Source: Solea solea
Lineage: Eukaryota; Chordata; Actinopteri; Pleuronectiformes; Soleidae
Assembly (NCBI RefSeq): GCF_958295425.1
Contig: NC_081137.1
Span: forward strand, 5,784,238-5,848,237
Direction of reading: 5' to 3'
Length of the DNA stretch: 64,000 nucleotides
The notes beneath the pieces were generated by a model. The model ran no database searches, had not been told where the DNA came from, and was given only the letters and a program-made list of their open reading frames with translations. A program made the position numbers and the translations under genes. How positions within the stretch are numbered: the first letter of the stretch is position 1; each line of letters begins with the position of its first letter. Below, one piece after another: positions 14,401 through 26,819 of this stretch.

Positions 14401-15473
14401 TGTGGTTGTATGAGCTCACATATCCACCATCTCAGTGTATGCTACGTTTGTTTTTCCCTGCTTTATCAAGCTGAGACAACCTTTTCCAGCAGGAATCTGA
14501 AGTTTGGGGCACTCTGTAACCCACTCATCTACCCACACCAAAGTCCATAGAGAAGTTCAGCAATTTAAGCTCATGGGGACATGGGAGCTGCAGGTCTACT
14601 GCTACCTCATTTAGCAAACGTGTTTAACTTAAGGAAATGTCAATAGAGGATTTCAAACACATTCATACAATAACACATTCCAACGTCCTGGTGGACTGAG
14701 TAGTGGTTGAACAACTACTAAGAGCCGTGACGTAAAATCAACAATTTTCTCTATGGACACAAGTTTTAGTTTTCTGTCAGAAATGGCCGTCTAATGGTGG
14801 GGTGGGATAAATGGACAATAAATGATAGCGCACACTTACGCTAATGTGGATTTTAAAGAGTGCGCTTTTTGACAAGTGACTAAACCCTGCTTTTCACCAA
14901 ACGTCCGTGAGGCTCTAAAGACAGGGAGCGCAAACATAACGCTGTCTGTCGGGTGTATTCAAGACAACGTCAACGTTCACTTCATCACATTATATACAAC
15001 GACACTTGAAAAACCCCTGAACTATCGCTTTTAACGGGGCTGCGTTCACACAATCACAGTAGTGTAGCATTAATCTCACCAAACTCAAGTGTTTTTGCTA
15101 TGAAAAAATACAACTTGTAAACAGTACACCACAGCTCGAACACACACATTTACATCTCTGTTACCACTTTGTCGATGTTACTCGAATATTTTATAGAATT
15201 TCAGTCCATATTAGGCGATTAATAACGTACATGTAGCATTGTTTTGAACACTGGCGACTTTAACCGCAGTGAGACAGCTAGCAAAGCAGCCGGGCTAGCG
15301 TTTAGGTCGCGACATTTACACAGCGACAAATCGTATTTAAAAGACTAAAATAGCAGTCAGGAATCGCCTTTAGTACGCGCGACTAAAATGTCGCTTCATA
15401 GGCGCAACAAGTGAACGGGATACATGACAAATTTAGCCAAGTTAATACTTTACAGACCTCCATTCAAAGCCAT
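11465..15473 (-). CDS. znrd2: Zinc ribbon domain-containing protein 2 (SSSCA1/p27 autoantigen homologue)
   Basis: Four coding exons on the minus strand: 15458-15473, 14199-14350, 12028-12112 and 11465-11901. They join in frame to a 229-residue protein beginning MALNGDDEDFEWEPPTDAE, as in vertebrate ZNRD2. The zinc ribbon is visible as CxxC at residues 52-55 and CxxC at 69-72, spanning the exon 2/3 boundary, followed by the conserved QELDSDIDKDNP segment. A low-complexity Ala/Pro/Gln-rich stretch follows, then a conserved C-terminal helix region ending in LRSLKELSQ. Human ZNRD2 is about 199 residues, so the fish protein is slightly longer, mainly in the Pro/Ala-rich part. It is a small cytoplasmic protein with a poorly defined role, known as an autoantigen in Sjogren syndrome/scleroderma. 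The neighbour ehbp1l1 matches the human 11q13 arrangement. Confidence 0.93.
12265..12424. mobile_element. Palindromic MITE fragment in znrd2 intron 3/exon 4 side
   Basis: An imperfect hairpin whose arms contain CTGCTCCAACACACCTGATT and its reverse complement, starting with a TTCTCAATCC-type end. The same family recurs near 44.77-45.09 kb. The right end here appears truncated. It is a dispersed non-autonomous DNA-transposon-like repeat; the family name cannot be given without a repeat library. Confidence 0.6.
12499..12521. repeat. Short perfect inverted repeat (9-bp arms, 5-nt spacer)
   Basis: GTTGATATC and its reverse complement GATATCAAC are separated by AGCGC inside the intron between znrd2 exons 2 and 3. 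No function can be assigned. Confidence 0.5.
13950..14060 (+). mobile_element. Decayed L2/CR1-type LINE ORF2 C-terminal fragment
   Basis: The plus strand encodes ITFKSLYNIAASYLTDLM, matching the familiar C-terminal end of fish non-LTR retrotransposon reverse transcriptase ORFs (typically FKSLHNLAPPYLSDLL). It lies in the intron between znrd2 exons 2 and 3 and has no intact ORF around it. Confidence 0.6.
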
Positions 15474-16398
15474 GTTGCTTCGGTGCTAACACGTTGTGCG
15501 CGATGACGGCAGAGTTTTCTTCTTCGCCGCTGCTCAGAGAAACCGAACAGCAGAGGAGCTGTGGCCCTCTAGTGGCTAAAACCTGTACACGCCACATGGT
15601 TACGCAGCTGACGAGACATGATATTTTAAACTCTTCTTTTTTATACAAACTTAATAATATCACTGACTATTAAAACTACGACCCGAGTAGTAGATGGAAA
15701 AAACAACTAATTTAATTTAAAAAAAGTATTTAAGCCTGCTTATTCATATATTTTATGGAAATTAGCATCTATTATGAATATGCCTTGCTTGTCTTTGATC
15801 TGCACTCTCCATTCATTTCCTATGGGAGGAAAAGGAGTGTGTCACATGACTTTCTAAATCGGACACAAGAGTGTGTTTAATGTTGGATGATCATACATAC
15901 ATTTATGTAAACATAGAGAATGTCACAGAAACACCACAATACAATATTATCACAATATTGCACTATACCTATAATAACTAATGATTGATTTATGCTAATC
16001 CACAAAAAAGTTTGTATATTTGTAACATTAGTTAAAAAAATGATATGCTAAAAAAAGGTATACTCGTTATGTCAAAAGCGATATAATATTGCCACACAAA
16101 ACATCGCAATATTTCATTGTATCGTCCATGTTTTGGACTCAAACATGGCTGATAAACTTCTCATCTTCATGTATCTGACTTAGAAATAAAGAAAAATGCT
16201 AAAGCTGAAGGAATTCCTTTTTGCCTATCTAGTCATATGTTGACAATCCTCTGATAAGACATTTATAATTTACTTATAAGACATTTTTCTCTCTAAACAC
16301 AGATAGTAGTAGTTGTGCAACACTATTATTAAAAAGAAAATCATTAAAAGATAAATATTGCATTCCAATCACTGTGGCTGTCCTGGTTTTTAAAAGAT

Positions 16399-16404
16399 TT
16401 TATT
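16399..16404 (-). terminator. Poly(A) signal candidate for arr3
   Basis: An AATAAA hexamer on the minus strand about 360 nt downstream of the proposed arr3 last coding exon. The assignment is positional. Confidence 0.4.
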
Positions 16405-16766
16405 GTTTTTTGGGATATTTGACTCAAGAAGTCAAAAAACAAAAACTGGTACATTTCACAGAAAGGAAAAAAGTACAATTCAACATATCAGACAAGTTTA
16501 TGACGTTATTCCAAAGCACACTGACTTTATAGGCTTCAGTCTCTCCTCACTCACGATCTAAGATGAGGCGAAGAGGATTTCGTTTTTAAATTGTTCAGCT
16601 TATGTTCTGATTCTACACAGATCGTTGGTCAGACACTACCTGATTTATTTCTATACAACTAGTTCTCACTAATATCGTTCTCTCCATGTACTCAGAGATT
16701 TTATTTTAGTTTCACTGATCACATTCTTCTTCTTCTTTGTTCTTCTTCTTTGTTGTCGTCCTGTTG

Positions 16767-19700
16767 TTATGCAGGTTTCCTCTGAATCTCCAGGGTAACA
16801 TCCTCTCTGAAAACAAAAAAATACATTAAAAAGACAATTGATTAATGTCCTCATTGATACAGTGTAACACACCCAGTCAAATACAACATAATAGTAATTA
16901 TTAGTTCTATTAATTATTATTAGTAATTTTTTAAATATTATCAAAGAAAGGTTTAACTTTTACTTGAAAAATATACAATACAAATGTTATAAATATAACG
17001 AAATAGACATAAAGTACCAACATTAATTGATGATTATCATGTGAAGTGGCTAATTTATTTTAAATGTAGCTCATATTCATCATAAATGACATGTTCATTT
17101 GATTTTGAATCATAACTCTCTCTTAAACTCTGTGACTGGCACGTTAAGGTAAATAAAGTATAAGGTCGTATAGAATGGGAAAGTATGTCAAAAAAGTGTC
17201 CTAAAAACTTTACTTACTTTGACTACAGGAGGATTATTTTTCAAGACACTGTAAAAAAAAAAAAGAATAGAACATGATATGAATTTGTTAAAAGGCAGAA
17301 CAACATTGCACAACAAAACATGTTTAATTTCTAAGAGATGTACTTACACTGATCTTTACTCTGGGAATTTGGAAAAAGAGAGCAAGAAATAGTCATTAGA
17401 AAAGGCAGCACATGAGACAATGGGAGCAGCAAATAATGAATGAATGAATGAATGAATGAATGCTTTATTTAAAACAGAGGTCTCACACTCGCGGCGCTCC
17501 AATCAATTTCATGCGATATGTTTTTTGCATCATAAATAATACACTTATATTGTGAACTATTAACCCTAACCCTAACCCACCGTTTTGAAATTATGTGAAC
17601 TGTAATCATAATCATATAATATATCATATATCATCATAAATATTATTATTTCAATGTCTTTTTCCTCAAAAGGTTTGCCTTTTTTTTTCACTTGACCGGC
17701 CCCTTACTGACCAAACTAGACACTCAGTGGCCCCCAGGTCATTTGAGTTTGAGAGCCCTGATTTAGAACATACTGTTGGAAATAATACAATAAGAAAAGA
17801 AAAAAAAGTCTAAACAAGTTACAAATCTAAAATGGAGTAGAAAGATGCATAAGCTATGTTCATGTTATTTACAAAATATTACATTCATTTACATACTAAA
17901 TATAAATCAACAATATTCAATACATAATGTAAATAATGCTTCATATTGGCTCATATTTGGACATTTACTTTTGCTATTTACACAAACCATTCCACACATG
18001 AACGTACAGAAACTTATTTTACCATCAAACAGAGACAACGATCTTAAAGAATTTAACTCCTGCTTTAAATGATAGCAGCGTTGTTTATTGTTTTACACTT
18101 TATTTGTGCTGCTTCTAAATTATTATCTCCCCCATTTCTGTCCCTGATTTTTCTTTCACCACAACCAGTCAATGCAGATGCTGTCAGAGAATTCTTCCTG
18201 TTAAAAGGGAGTTACTGTTCTCTTCTCTCTATAATATTGTAAAGGTTTCGCTAAAGTTTCTGTAAAGGACTATGTTATGTATAATAATGTATGTTGTTAT
18301 TTGGCGCTATACAAATAAAATAGAATTTGTGTGATCCTATAACTGGAATTATGAACTGACTTATCCTTATGATATAGTGTACATTTATATTTATAGTCCC
18401 AAACCTCTGTACAGTCATTTAAATTTGGCAAAACCAGTGAACAGTGTAGCTTCCTGTAACTACTGTGTTGTTATAGAAACCTACCTTCAGGCTTAGGGTG
18501 CATGAGCATCAATGGCAGCTCCACTGAGACGTCACTGAAGGAGAAAACAACAGTCAGAATCATAGAAATGACTTGTAGATTGCGATACTGTACAATCAGT
18601 CATAGATGGTATGCTCACCTGGAGGTGAGGCCGCCCAGCAGACTACATGAAGACAAGAGGGACACATTAGTCATTTTAATCAGTTTAATCATCAGTTAGG
18701 TTTGCATGTGAGAGAAAAGCTAAAAAAAGACGTTACCCTCCTCCGGCCACCATGAGGTTAATTTTAATCTTGTAGGAAACCAGGATTCCCATCACCTCTT
18801 TATCGACATTCCGCAGCCTGTGGTAAAGAGGAATGATTTAAAGGGGTTATAGGGTTTATTAGAGGGTCATTCAATAAAAATTGTCCTGAAGTTTCAGCAG
18901 TAACACGATGAATTACACGTACTGGAAATCCATATGTAGATTTTGTGAACTTACATGGTGGACGAGGCCAAGTTAGTGTCTTCATCCTTCAGCCGTCCGT
19001 CCAGCGCCAAACCCCTTTTCTCCGTGTTCTCCGCCAGCACAGGAGTGATGGTCACGGTGTTCTCGTAGGTGCCGCTGGGATCCACCGACACTCTATCAGA
19101 GAGGAAAACACAAACAAATGTGAGTTCATCCTGTCACGGCCTCCTTGTTCAGCTCGTTCCCTTCTGTCTGTCCACGCACCCGAACTCTTGGGAGAGGACA
19201 GTCTTGGTGTATTTGTCCGCTGAGTAGAGGACAATGTCTGTGGTTTGGTCAACTGTGAAAGGACAAAGAACGAAGACAGAGTGAGACAAAATACTTTGTC
19301 ACAGGTGTTTTCTGATAATCCTTTTACCCACCGGTGACTTTGATGTTCTTCACTGTTTTGTTGCTCTCGTTGTTGATTTTGATTTTGATTGGGATCGCTT
19401 CACCGTGTAAGTAGAGCTGCGGTCAAAACAGGACGACAGCATGTTAATGACGGACACGTTACTGCACTGCGAGGACAGTTTAAATGTCCACTGAGACATT
19501 TGGATTGACACTTAATTGACAGAATATGCATAATCCGATAAAGAAAAGGGAAGAAACAGCAGATTATCTCTGGTATGTGGAAGCCTCTGTAGATCCCTGA
19601 TCAACATGGTAACACAAGGGGGATGAGGGGAGGAGTCTTCGATTTTGTTGCATTCTGGAATCTCACCATTAGATGTCACTAATTCTTACACATTTGGACC

Positions 19701-22581
19701 TTTTAAGCTTTTGATTTGTATTAGTATGGACAGTGTCACATTTTTTTTTCCTCTAAACCATATTTGGATAAGAGGGTGGAGTTGTGGAAAAAGTGAGGGG
19801 TGGAGCTTCCTGAGAGCACGAGGAGGGTCTACAGGTGGTACTGTGCTGTACGTGGAAGAGTTTTTCCAGCCTTTTGCTTCAGCTAACACACCAAAAAAAT
19901 TGCTAAGTTTATCAAACGGATGTCCCTTATCAAGGGTTCCAAAAAGATTTCTGGAAACATGGGTTTGTTTGACGCTACATGTGGTCGAGCATCATTGGGA
20001 AAATCATGAAGATGATCCGAAACTCGTGATTTAGTCCAGTGTTTCCCAAACTTTCTGTAAAAATTTAAAGAATTTGTGCAACGTAGCGACTATTTTACAG
20101 CTATATGTGTGACACCTAGCAAATTTGTTCTCTCATGACCCATCTGTGCGTCCCGAACAAGTCTTTGGGAATCACTGATTTAGACTATAAACAAACTCCT
20201 CAGGACAAGTAGAGCCATTTCCCCTGGTGGACATTTAGGGGAATACAGGTTTCAGATACTTCCACATTGGCTTCACTTTCTTTCCATCTATTTATACTCT
20301 GCTTAGAATTAATTCTGGTAATATGTTGTTTTTAAAGAGATGTCAAGTAAGAGTTCTGTACTGTACATCTTTCGTCATTGACGCCTCCAGGTGTACAGGC
20401 TTGTCAGACATCATGAAGCTCTTGCAGATGTCCGCCTTGGGCCCTTGGCCGACCTGAGAGGGAGCAAACTGGACTTTACGGATGATAAGGCGAGCAGTGT
20501 CCCTGTCAGGCAGAGAGAGAGAGAGAGAGAGCAGAGGTAAGGTCAGTTAACAGCAGATCAGTCACACTCACACTCAGAAAAATGAAAGTGAGAGAAGGTG
20601 TTCTCACTTCTTATGAATCTTCTCATCTGCGCTACATTTGACCATGGCCAGGTACGTTTTGACCTCAAAGTCGACACCACACGCCTGCAAAGCAAATGTT
20701 AAACCTGTAACAATGATCATTAAATTCCCTCTGCGCTGGAGTTTCATGATATTCGCAAAAGAACAAGAGATAGTACCTTGCCCTTGTCATCGGGCCCAGG
20801 CTGCAGAGAGACTGAGCACGGCAGGTTGTTGGGAATCTGGAGGGAAAACCAGATTGTCAATCAATATATGGATTATTTTCCAATAGTTTAAGAAATCGTA
20901 CAAATAAAACCACATTTTTAGAGGTATAAGTGTTTTCAATTCAGGGAAATGCTGATTTTCTATGACCACACAAGAAATTATGACGAACTAGATCTGGAAA
21001 TGCTGACTCAATATTAAATATGTCAAACACAAAATAAATAAATTATTTTAACTGTAAAAAGCTATTTTATGTCATAGAAACTGGAACATGCAGTGTCGTC
21101 GTGTACCTCAAAAGAGAAAGGGACGGCGTTGTCCCCGGCCTTCTTCATCAGGGTCTCGTGCATGGGGCTCAGAGTGGGCTTGTGGTCTTCCGGGTAGATC
21201 TGGACGTGCTGGATCCAGATGTCTTTCCTGAAGCACAGGCCCATCACGTCCAGATCTTCGCTACCGTAACGGAAGGCACATGCCAGCTGCACAAACACTG
21301 TCACCACAAAGAAAAGCCGATTCATTATGATGGATTTCATTTCCAGGGGACTTTTTAAATGATGACCTTGTGGCTACGTTTGTTACCTTTTCTGTCTCCA
21401 AAATCGGCTTTGTCCAGTTTCACCACACCATCTGTAAAGACAGCAGTGTTAGAATAGTATGTCATATTCACCTGTCCTCAATCACGTGCACGTGCGGGAT
21501 GGCGTACCAACTTTGTCCACAGAGGACATGTGATCCACGTAGTCTCTCTTCCCCAAGAAGAGGGTCAGCTGTGAGACAGAGTGACATGAAAACATCAGTA
21601 CAGAAATCAACCAAGAGGAAAAACACAATAGAAAGCACCAAATGTATGCTTACCCCTCCATTTCCACTTGTCTTCTTGAAAACCCTATGAAAACAGAAGA
21701 GACAAAACCACTTTAGGATATAGGGTTTGATCAAAACTCTCCCATGAGACTTTCAATCCGGCCATCCTTCAATTGTGGTTTGTGTTGTGATGATAGTGTC
21801 CAATTAAAGAGCAGAGGCACTAGATGACCGTCTGGACTAAGCAGATAAAAATAAAGATTAGCTCCAGACTCTGTGGGTAAAGCAAGTTGGTAACCAACAG
21901 AAGGGCCACTTATCCCTGATTACCTTTTATCCAGTTAGCAAAACCTAAGTGTGGAGCAGCTTAAGTTCATCATGCCCGGATTGAAAAGCTGACCCAGGTG
22001 ACGGAGACACAAATGGTCCACAAATAGAGTTATCCCAGTGTGCTTTATTAGCTGTGCTACAATCCGAGTCCACATTTACCGGATCAGTAAGCCTCTACAG
22101 ACCTTTAATAAATACGTGGGGTTGGCTGAACTCCATCAGTCCCTGCAATTAAGTTCTTCAAATTAGGTTTTAAACAGGCTTGTATGTCACTATTTCAGCT
22201 CTTTTTTTGGAAAATATCCAGTTTGGAAGATGCTGCACAATAACGACACAAAACACACAATTCTATCTTTTCTGCAGTAAGTCAGCTCGGAACAGTAACA
22301 TTATTTGTTTTATCTGAAAATGGGCACTGTGAAGCAAGACTATCAGACCTGACTGAGGGAGCATTTGTGTGTGTACAGCAGCAGCACTGGAGCAGGATTG
22401 GGCAAGAAGTGTTTAATAAACTGGTGCAGCAGAATTTACTTCTGGAGCTCCTTATGAGCGCTTCATTGTGCTTTCAGTCATACTTGTTACCTGTTACTAG
22501 AGACATGACATGTATCACTTCCTGTGTCCAGCACAGCAGCGATACCGAGTATTCATTTAAAAGTGGTACTCACTTTGCCAT
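16767..22581 (-). CDS. arr3: Cone-type arrestin (arrestin 3)
   Basis: Fourteen coding exons join in phase on the minus strand: 22574-22581 (only MAK), 21654-21684, 21508-21568, 21387-21431, 21107-21297, 20777-20836, 20608-20684, 20367-20502, 19332-19416, 19180-19252, 18955-19092, 18737-18817, 18619-18642 and 18485-18534, giving 353 residues. Arrestin hallmarks include [22 protein letters not shown], the [15 protein letters not shown] segment, the CGVDFEVK segment, the [17 protein letters not shown] strand, the [11 protein letters not shown] loop and [11 protein letters not shown]. Length and exon layout fit cone arrestin, which binds phosphorylated, light-activated cone opsins to end signalling. 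The last one or two small exons are unresolved: candidates lie at about 17345-17358, 17218-17248 and 16767-16806, the last encoding [12 protein letters not shown], similar to the EDIVIEEF-type tail, but I could not join them in one open frame. Retinal SAG is less likely because the start and tail are shorter. Confidence 0.87.
17475..17760. mobile_element. hAT-like non-autonomous DNA transposon (MITE)
   Basis: The element has terminal inverted repeats (CAGAGGTCTCACACTC versus the reverse-complemented right end CAGGGCTCTCAAACTC) and an 8-bp near-duplicate flank (ATTTAAAA/ATTTAGAA), as expected for hAT insertions. It lies in the 3' part of arr3, between exon 14 and the candidate tail exons. It contains a short telomere-like CCCTAA run. 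Confidence 0.7.
17561..17578. repeat. Short telomere-like (CCCTAA)3 tract
   Basis: Three consecutive TAACCC units occur inside the hAT-like element. At 18 bp it is probably chance or element-derived rather than a telomere relic. Confidence 0.6.
18224..18330 (+). mobile_element. LINE/SINE 3'-tail fragment
   Basis: The sequence ends with the widespread fish repeat tail ATTTGGCGCTATACAAATAA in front of arr3 exon 14. Related tails with TGTACAGCACTTTGG or TGTAAAGCACTCTGGG occur near 5445-5515 and 53568-53630. Confidence 0.5.
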
Positions 22582-23170
22582 CTCGGAAGAATCCTCAGAA
22601 GCTTTCTGCTGGGAGAGAAGAACAAAACTCAGGAATTCATAGCATCAAGTCAAACTTTGTCATTAAGCCATTGCAGCCGGAGTGATGCTTTTTGTTCCGA
22701 GGGTACGGAAGGTTAATCCACAGTGATAAGATTACACCAACAGTGTTAAGGCTCCTGAGCCGAAGCTGTTATCTGTTTCTCTGGAGCTGCAAACTGCCAC
22801 CACCATCCAGCACATGCAGCCGTCACGCCATCAAACTGCTGGGCAGCTTTACATGGCACTCATGATTATGTCACTCTGTGTTCCCCTGAGCGATGCTAAT
22901 ACTGTCGCTGGAGTGAGCTATTCAAGGACATTCAAAGTGATGAAACCCATTCAGTTACTTGCAGTGGTATTCTGAGAGATGGTAAGTCCTAGGTGTTGCC
23001 CCACTATACAGTGGTTCTATAACAAGGATTACACCAGAAATGGAGCTAAGACCGCCAGTGGTGATGTGGCTCTGCACAATATTGACCTCCAAATGCTTCA
23101 AAACACATTCATCTGGTCTTGTAAATCAAATGAAAATTGTGCATTTTCTTTTCCCATTACATTTTCTAAA

Positions 23171-23171
23171 C

Positions 23172-23230
<59 letters not shown>

Positions 23231-23236
23231 TGTATA
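23171..23236. repeat. (TA)n microsatellite
   Basis: A long TA dinucleotide tract in the first coding intron of arr3, continuing imperfectly to about 23280. The Ile/Tyr-rich reading frames across it are artefacts of the repeat. Confidence 0.9.
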
Positions 23237-24316
23237 TATATACAGTATGTATACATATATATAAATATACTGTATATGTATAATTAATCTGATTGTATAA
23301 ACTGTAACAATAAATAACATCATTTGTTATCTGTTTGCAATGTAAATAATCCAAGTAATCTAAATCCTTCCTTCATTTTCCTTCATTCTTCCAACAACTA
23401 CACTCCTCCCACTCAGTTTTCCACTTTAATTGTAATTCAGCACAACTCAAAATGAAATAAAACCACTTTATCCTCCGAGTTTGTATCTGCATGCACTTAA
23501 ACAGTTGAGTTGTGCTACATCAGAGCGTTTTTTAACTGTTAAATCACGATGAATAGTTTATGCTGCTTTTTATGCAAAGTCCCACAAGACAGTTCCCCTC
23601 TACTTCTTATGCTTAGGATGATATAATGACTTTCCCATAATATGCACCATGCACATTCATCTGTGACAAAAACTGACTTCATAATCCCTCAGGAGACTCT
23701 GTCAACATAGCGACAGACGCTTACGGTGTAACATAACTTTTGGTTATCTTTCAAACAACATTCTCCTCCTCACACATGACATATTATTAAAAAACATAGA
23801 GGCTGAAGAAATCTAGGGTAAAGAATCATGGAGTTAAGACTGAAAACATTTACATCAAAGGCTGTAACAATATAAAAAACCCTCAGTGTGCTTTATCAGT
23901 GGTTTCCTACTTTGCTAGCTGAGATGTGTCTCACCTCAACACAAAAAGAAGAGCTCTGCCACTTTATCTATCTATTTATTTATCTATTATTTTAGGAAAT
24001 GAAGTAGAGGACTCTCTGATGTGAGGCTGCAGTACCACTGATGGAGAAGGAGGGAGACAGAGAGCTGAGGGGTTTGTGTACAGTATGTCGCTCAACTGCA
24101 ACCAAAATGCTGGACAGGAGTTTTGATACCGGAGTGTTTACATATCTCACTAAAGTGTGTGCTCCTCTGGCCAGCAACTGTGTTTCAGAGCAGAGAATGT
24201 TGCTGAATGTTACATGATTTAAAATTGAATATTAAATGCCAGTTTTTTTAATTGTTAGAATTCAGTAACATGGTAACACATTATCCTGTCCCAAGTGACA
24301 TTTTCTTATTGCTTTC

Positions 24317-24321
<5 letters not shown>

Positions 24322-24366
<45 letters not shown>
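24322..24366. repeat. (TA)n microsatellite next to arr3 5' UTR exon
   Basis: TA tract ending about 10 bp from the donor site of the proposed non-coding first exon of arr3. Confidence 0.85.
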
Positions 24367-24368
<2 letters not shown>

Positions 24369-24374
24369 GCTTAC

Positions 24375-24420
24375 CTTTCAGCTGTCAGTGATCTTGATTG
24401 TGCCAGGTGAAGTTGAGAGT
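24375..24420 (-). other. Proposed non-coding first exon of arr3
   Basis: On the minus strand the sequence ends with a strong donor, GCTGAAAG|GTAAGCC (exon end 24375). It starts about 25-30 nt downstream of a TATA box. It would splice to the exon carrying the ATG, whose acceptor is near 22611. The exact 5' end is inferred from TATA spacing. Confidence 0.55.
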
Positions 24421-24444
24421 GTGGTCCGCAATGGCTGATCTGCC

Positions 24445-24452
24445 TTCTTATA
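24445..24452 (-). promoter_or_regulatory. TATA box and photoreceptor-type promoter of arr3
   Basis: TATAAGAA on the minus strand lies at the expected distance from the proposed arr3 first exon. Upstream on the same strand are OTX/CRX-like homeodomain motifs: TAATCT at 24508-24513 and TAATCC at 24635-24640 (plus-strand orientation). CRX sites upstream of a TATA box are typical of photoreceptor genes; occupancy here is inferred. Confidence 0.55.
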
Positions 24453-25769
24453 CCGTCAGCCTCTCTCTGCCCATCACTCGGATTTAACCGGGTCATTATT
24501 AGCCTGGTAATCTGGTTAAGCAATCAGGTGGTAGCTCTTTTTTGGACTACAAATGGTTTAAAAATACCCGGCAGCTAAATCACAGGGGGACACATGCAAC
24601 AGTGCGCCACATGGCCGCTGTCGTAGTCCGCCAATAATCCCTCTCCCCACCTCTGCAAAATCAAACAATAAAAAAATCTCCTTTTATTCTGACTTAAATC
24701 AGGGTCATAACGTCAAAATGACCTTTTGACCTGCTATGATTTGAGTGATCCTTGTATAAGCTATGGCTTTATTTAGAAGAGGCACATAAACAATGTCTCA
24801 TTGTTGCTGGTATCAGTTTTCTTTCTTCCAGCAGATAAGAGAAAGAAAAGTGTAACATATCAGCTGCATTTTCTGATCTTTGTGAACAGAAAATGATATA
24901 GAATTATTTGAATGTACCTGAAAACTGGCTTTTTGAGCAGGTAGAATTGTGTGAAAGATTCCGTGGACGCAACAATGTCGTTCTTGCCTTAGTTTTGTCA
25001 CTTCCTGTGAGCAGCATGGGGAAAAAAACACATGGTGTAAACACTGTTGTGCTGAGAAACACAACAAGTCATGTGCAGCTAAAATGTGCAAACTTATTTG
25101 TCATTGGTTTGAATGTAAAAATGGTTTAGATTTAAAACTTAAAAATTTTAAAACACTTTAAAATGATTTTATATGATTATTCTCATGATTGAGCTATAAA
25201 TTGATCAACCAGCTGTTTAATCTACAAGACTAGAATTATAGCGTGTATTACAAATCTAAAAAATGATACATGTATTTTAGCAAATATAATACTTCAGCAA
25301 GTGAATCTGGTTAATTCAGCGTGCCCCTTTGGCATTTGAATGTAACAGACATTTGTTTATCTGTAAAGGTCAAGCACTCCAGCTGTACGTCTTTGTGTTA
25401 TAGTGTGGAGATCCTCAGTCCTAATCTGCACAGATTAAGGATTTCCCCCTTCTGTTTAGATGCGGATGATGGAAGCATCGACGGCGGGGTCAAAGTAAGC
25501 TGCCTTACTCAACACATTCTCGGTAGCATGCTGCAGATTAGGTGAATGACCTTTCAGCTAGTGATAGTTGAGTATTTTGATTTTGGGGATTCATTTTTGA
25601 TTCTCTGAATGAATCCTTTTTCCACGTTGGGGTCACAGGGACCAAAAGTGTCACAATTAATTGTATGATAATCTACAACCAGTGTGGCTGGAATATAAAG
25701 AAAAAATTTATCTTCAAACACCAAAGCTAGAAAATGGGGAATAATACAACAAGGAATTGTTAAATTAAG

Positions 25770-25990
25770 TTAACTCTTAAAACACAGAGCATTTTGGCTG
25801 CTTTTTTTCCCATTTTTCAGCACAACCTAGGCAATCTGATGAAAACATGTAAACATACCTGAGCAAGAAGCACTCAAATTGTTTAAAATCGCATTGAATT
25901 TGTCAAATTTGTCACAGTTCAAAGTTCACTTGGCTTGTTTCCATGACCAAAAAGAAAAGAAAGACTGAAAATATTTTTTGTTAAAGGAAA
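25770..25990 (+). repeat. Dispersed repeat, copy 1 of 3
   Basis: Shares segments such as GGCAATCTGATGAAAA, TTTAAAATC-GATTGAATTTGT and AAGTTCACTTGGCT with 30300-30680 (same strand) and, in reverse complement, with 33560-33935. Confidence 0.65.
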
Positions 25991-26247
25991 TCTGGGCCAC
26001 ATTTGCCATTTCACATGAGGACCAGTTTAGACTCACATCCATTTTTGTATGAAAGACAGCAGTGGCACATTGCTCGGAGGATAAATGGCAGGTATTAATA
26101 ATGAATGAGAACTTACACAAACAAAGATTTCCAAAGATCTGTTGGAGTGAAAGTAAAATAAAACAAACCACTGGGCTCAGGTTTTATGGAAACATGTGAT
26201 TCTGTCTCCAGGTAAATGACTGTTTTCTCTGTTTGTTTCCAGGAAAG

Positions 26248-26280
<33 letters not shown>

Positions 26281-26819
26281 GGGTGTGTGTGTGTTGCTTC
26301 TCTGGCTCAGCCCTTGAACTGGCAACCTCAGGCCAACGTGACAGTGTGATTGTCTGTGGTGAGGATCTTCCTGCCTAACTCATGACTGCATAGCAAAGGT
26401 CATGTTTATTTATACAAACTTATTCAAGAGGGAGCGAGGGGAAAAAAATGTGCATGTATAATACAAATATCAAGAATCAAATGTTTAAATTTAAATTAAA
26501 CAAACCCTGAAACTGAAGAAGTTCAGAAGTGGTCTTAACTTACTCCATATGTGTAGAATCCACTTCCTCAGCTTCTGGCGAAATAGACAACTATATTAAA
26601 AATGCAGCTGCATCGTCACTGTTATATACTTTTATATAATTTAGGATTATTAGGATCCGAGCTCTCACATAGCGGTAAGAGGATCTATTGGAACATGAAA
26701 TTATCACATTTGAGGCAATAAATGGTGAAAATGGACGAAAATTGGCACCCAAAGGGAAATATGTAAAAGTGGTGCAAAATGTCTCAGTAGCGCCTCCAAA
26801 GGTGAAACCCAGTAGGACA

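Noticed and set aside
17438..17462. Regularly spaced short repeats considered as a CRISPR-like array
   Set aside because: It is a (TGAA)n microsatellite in a eukaryotic genome, with no spacers.
22979..23354. Ile/Tyr-rich reading frames on both strands
   Set aside because: They run through a (TA)n microsatellite.
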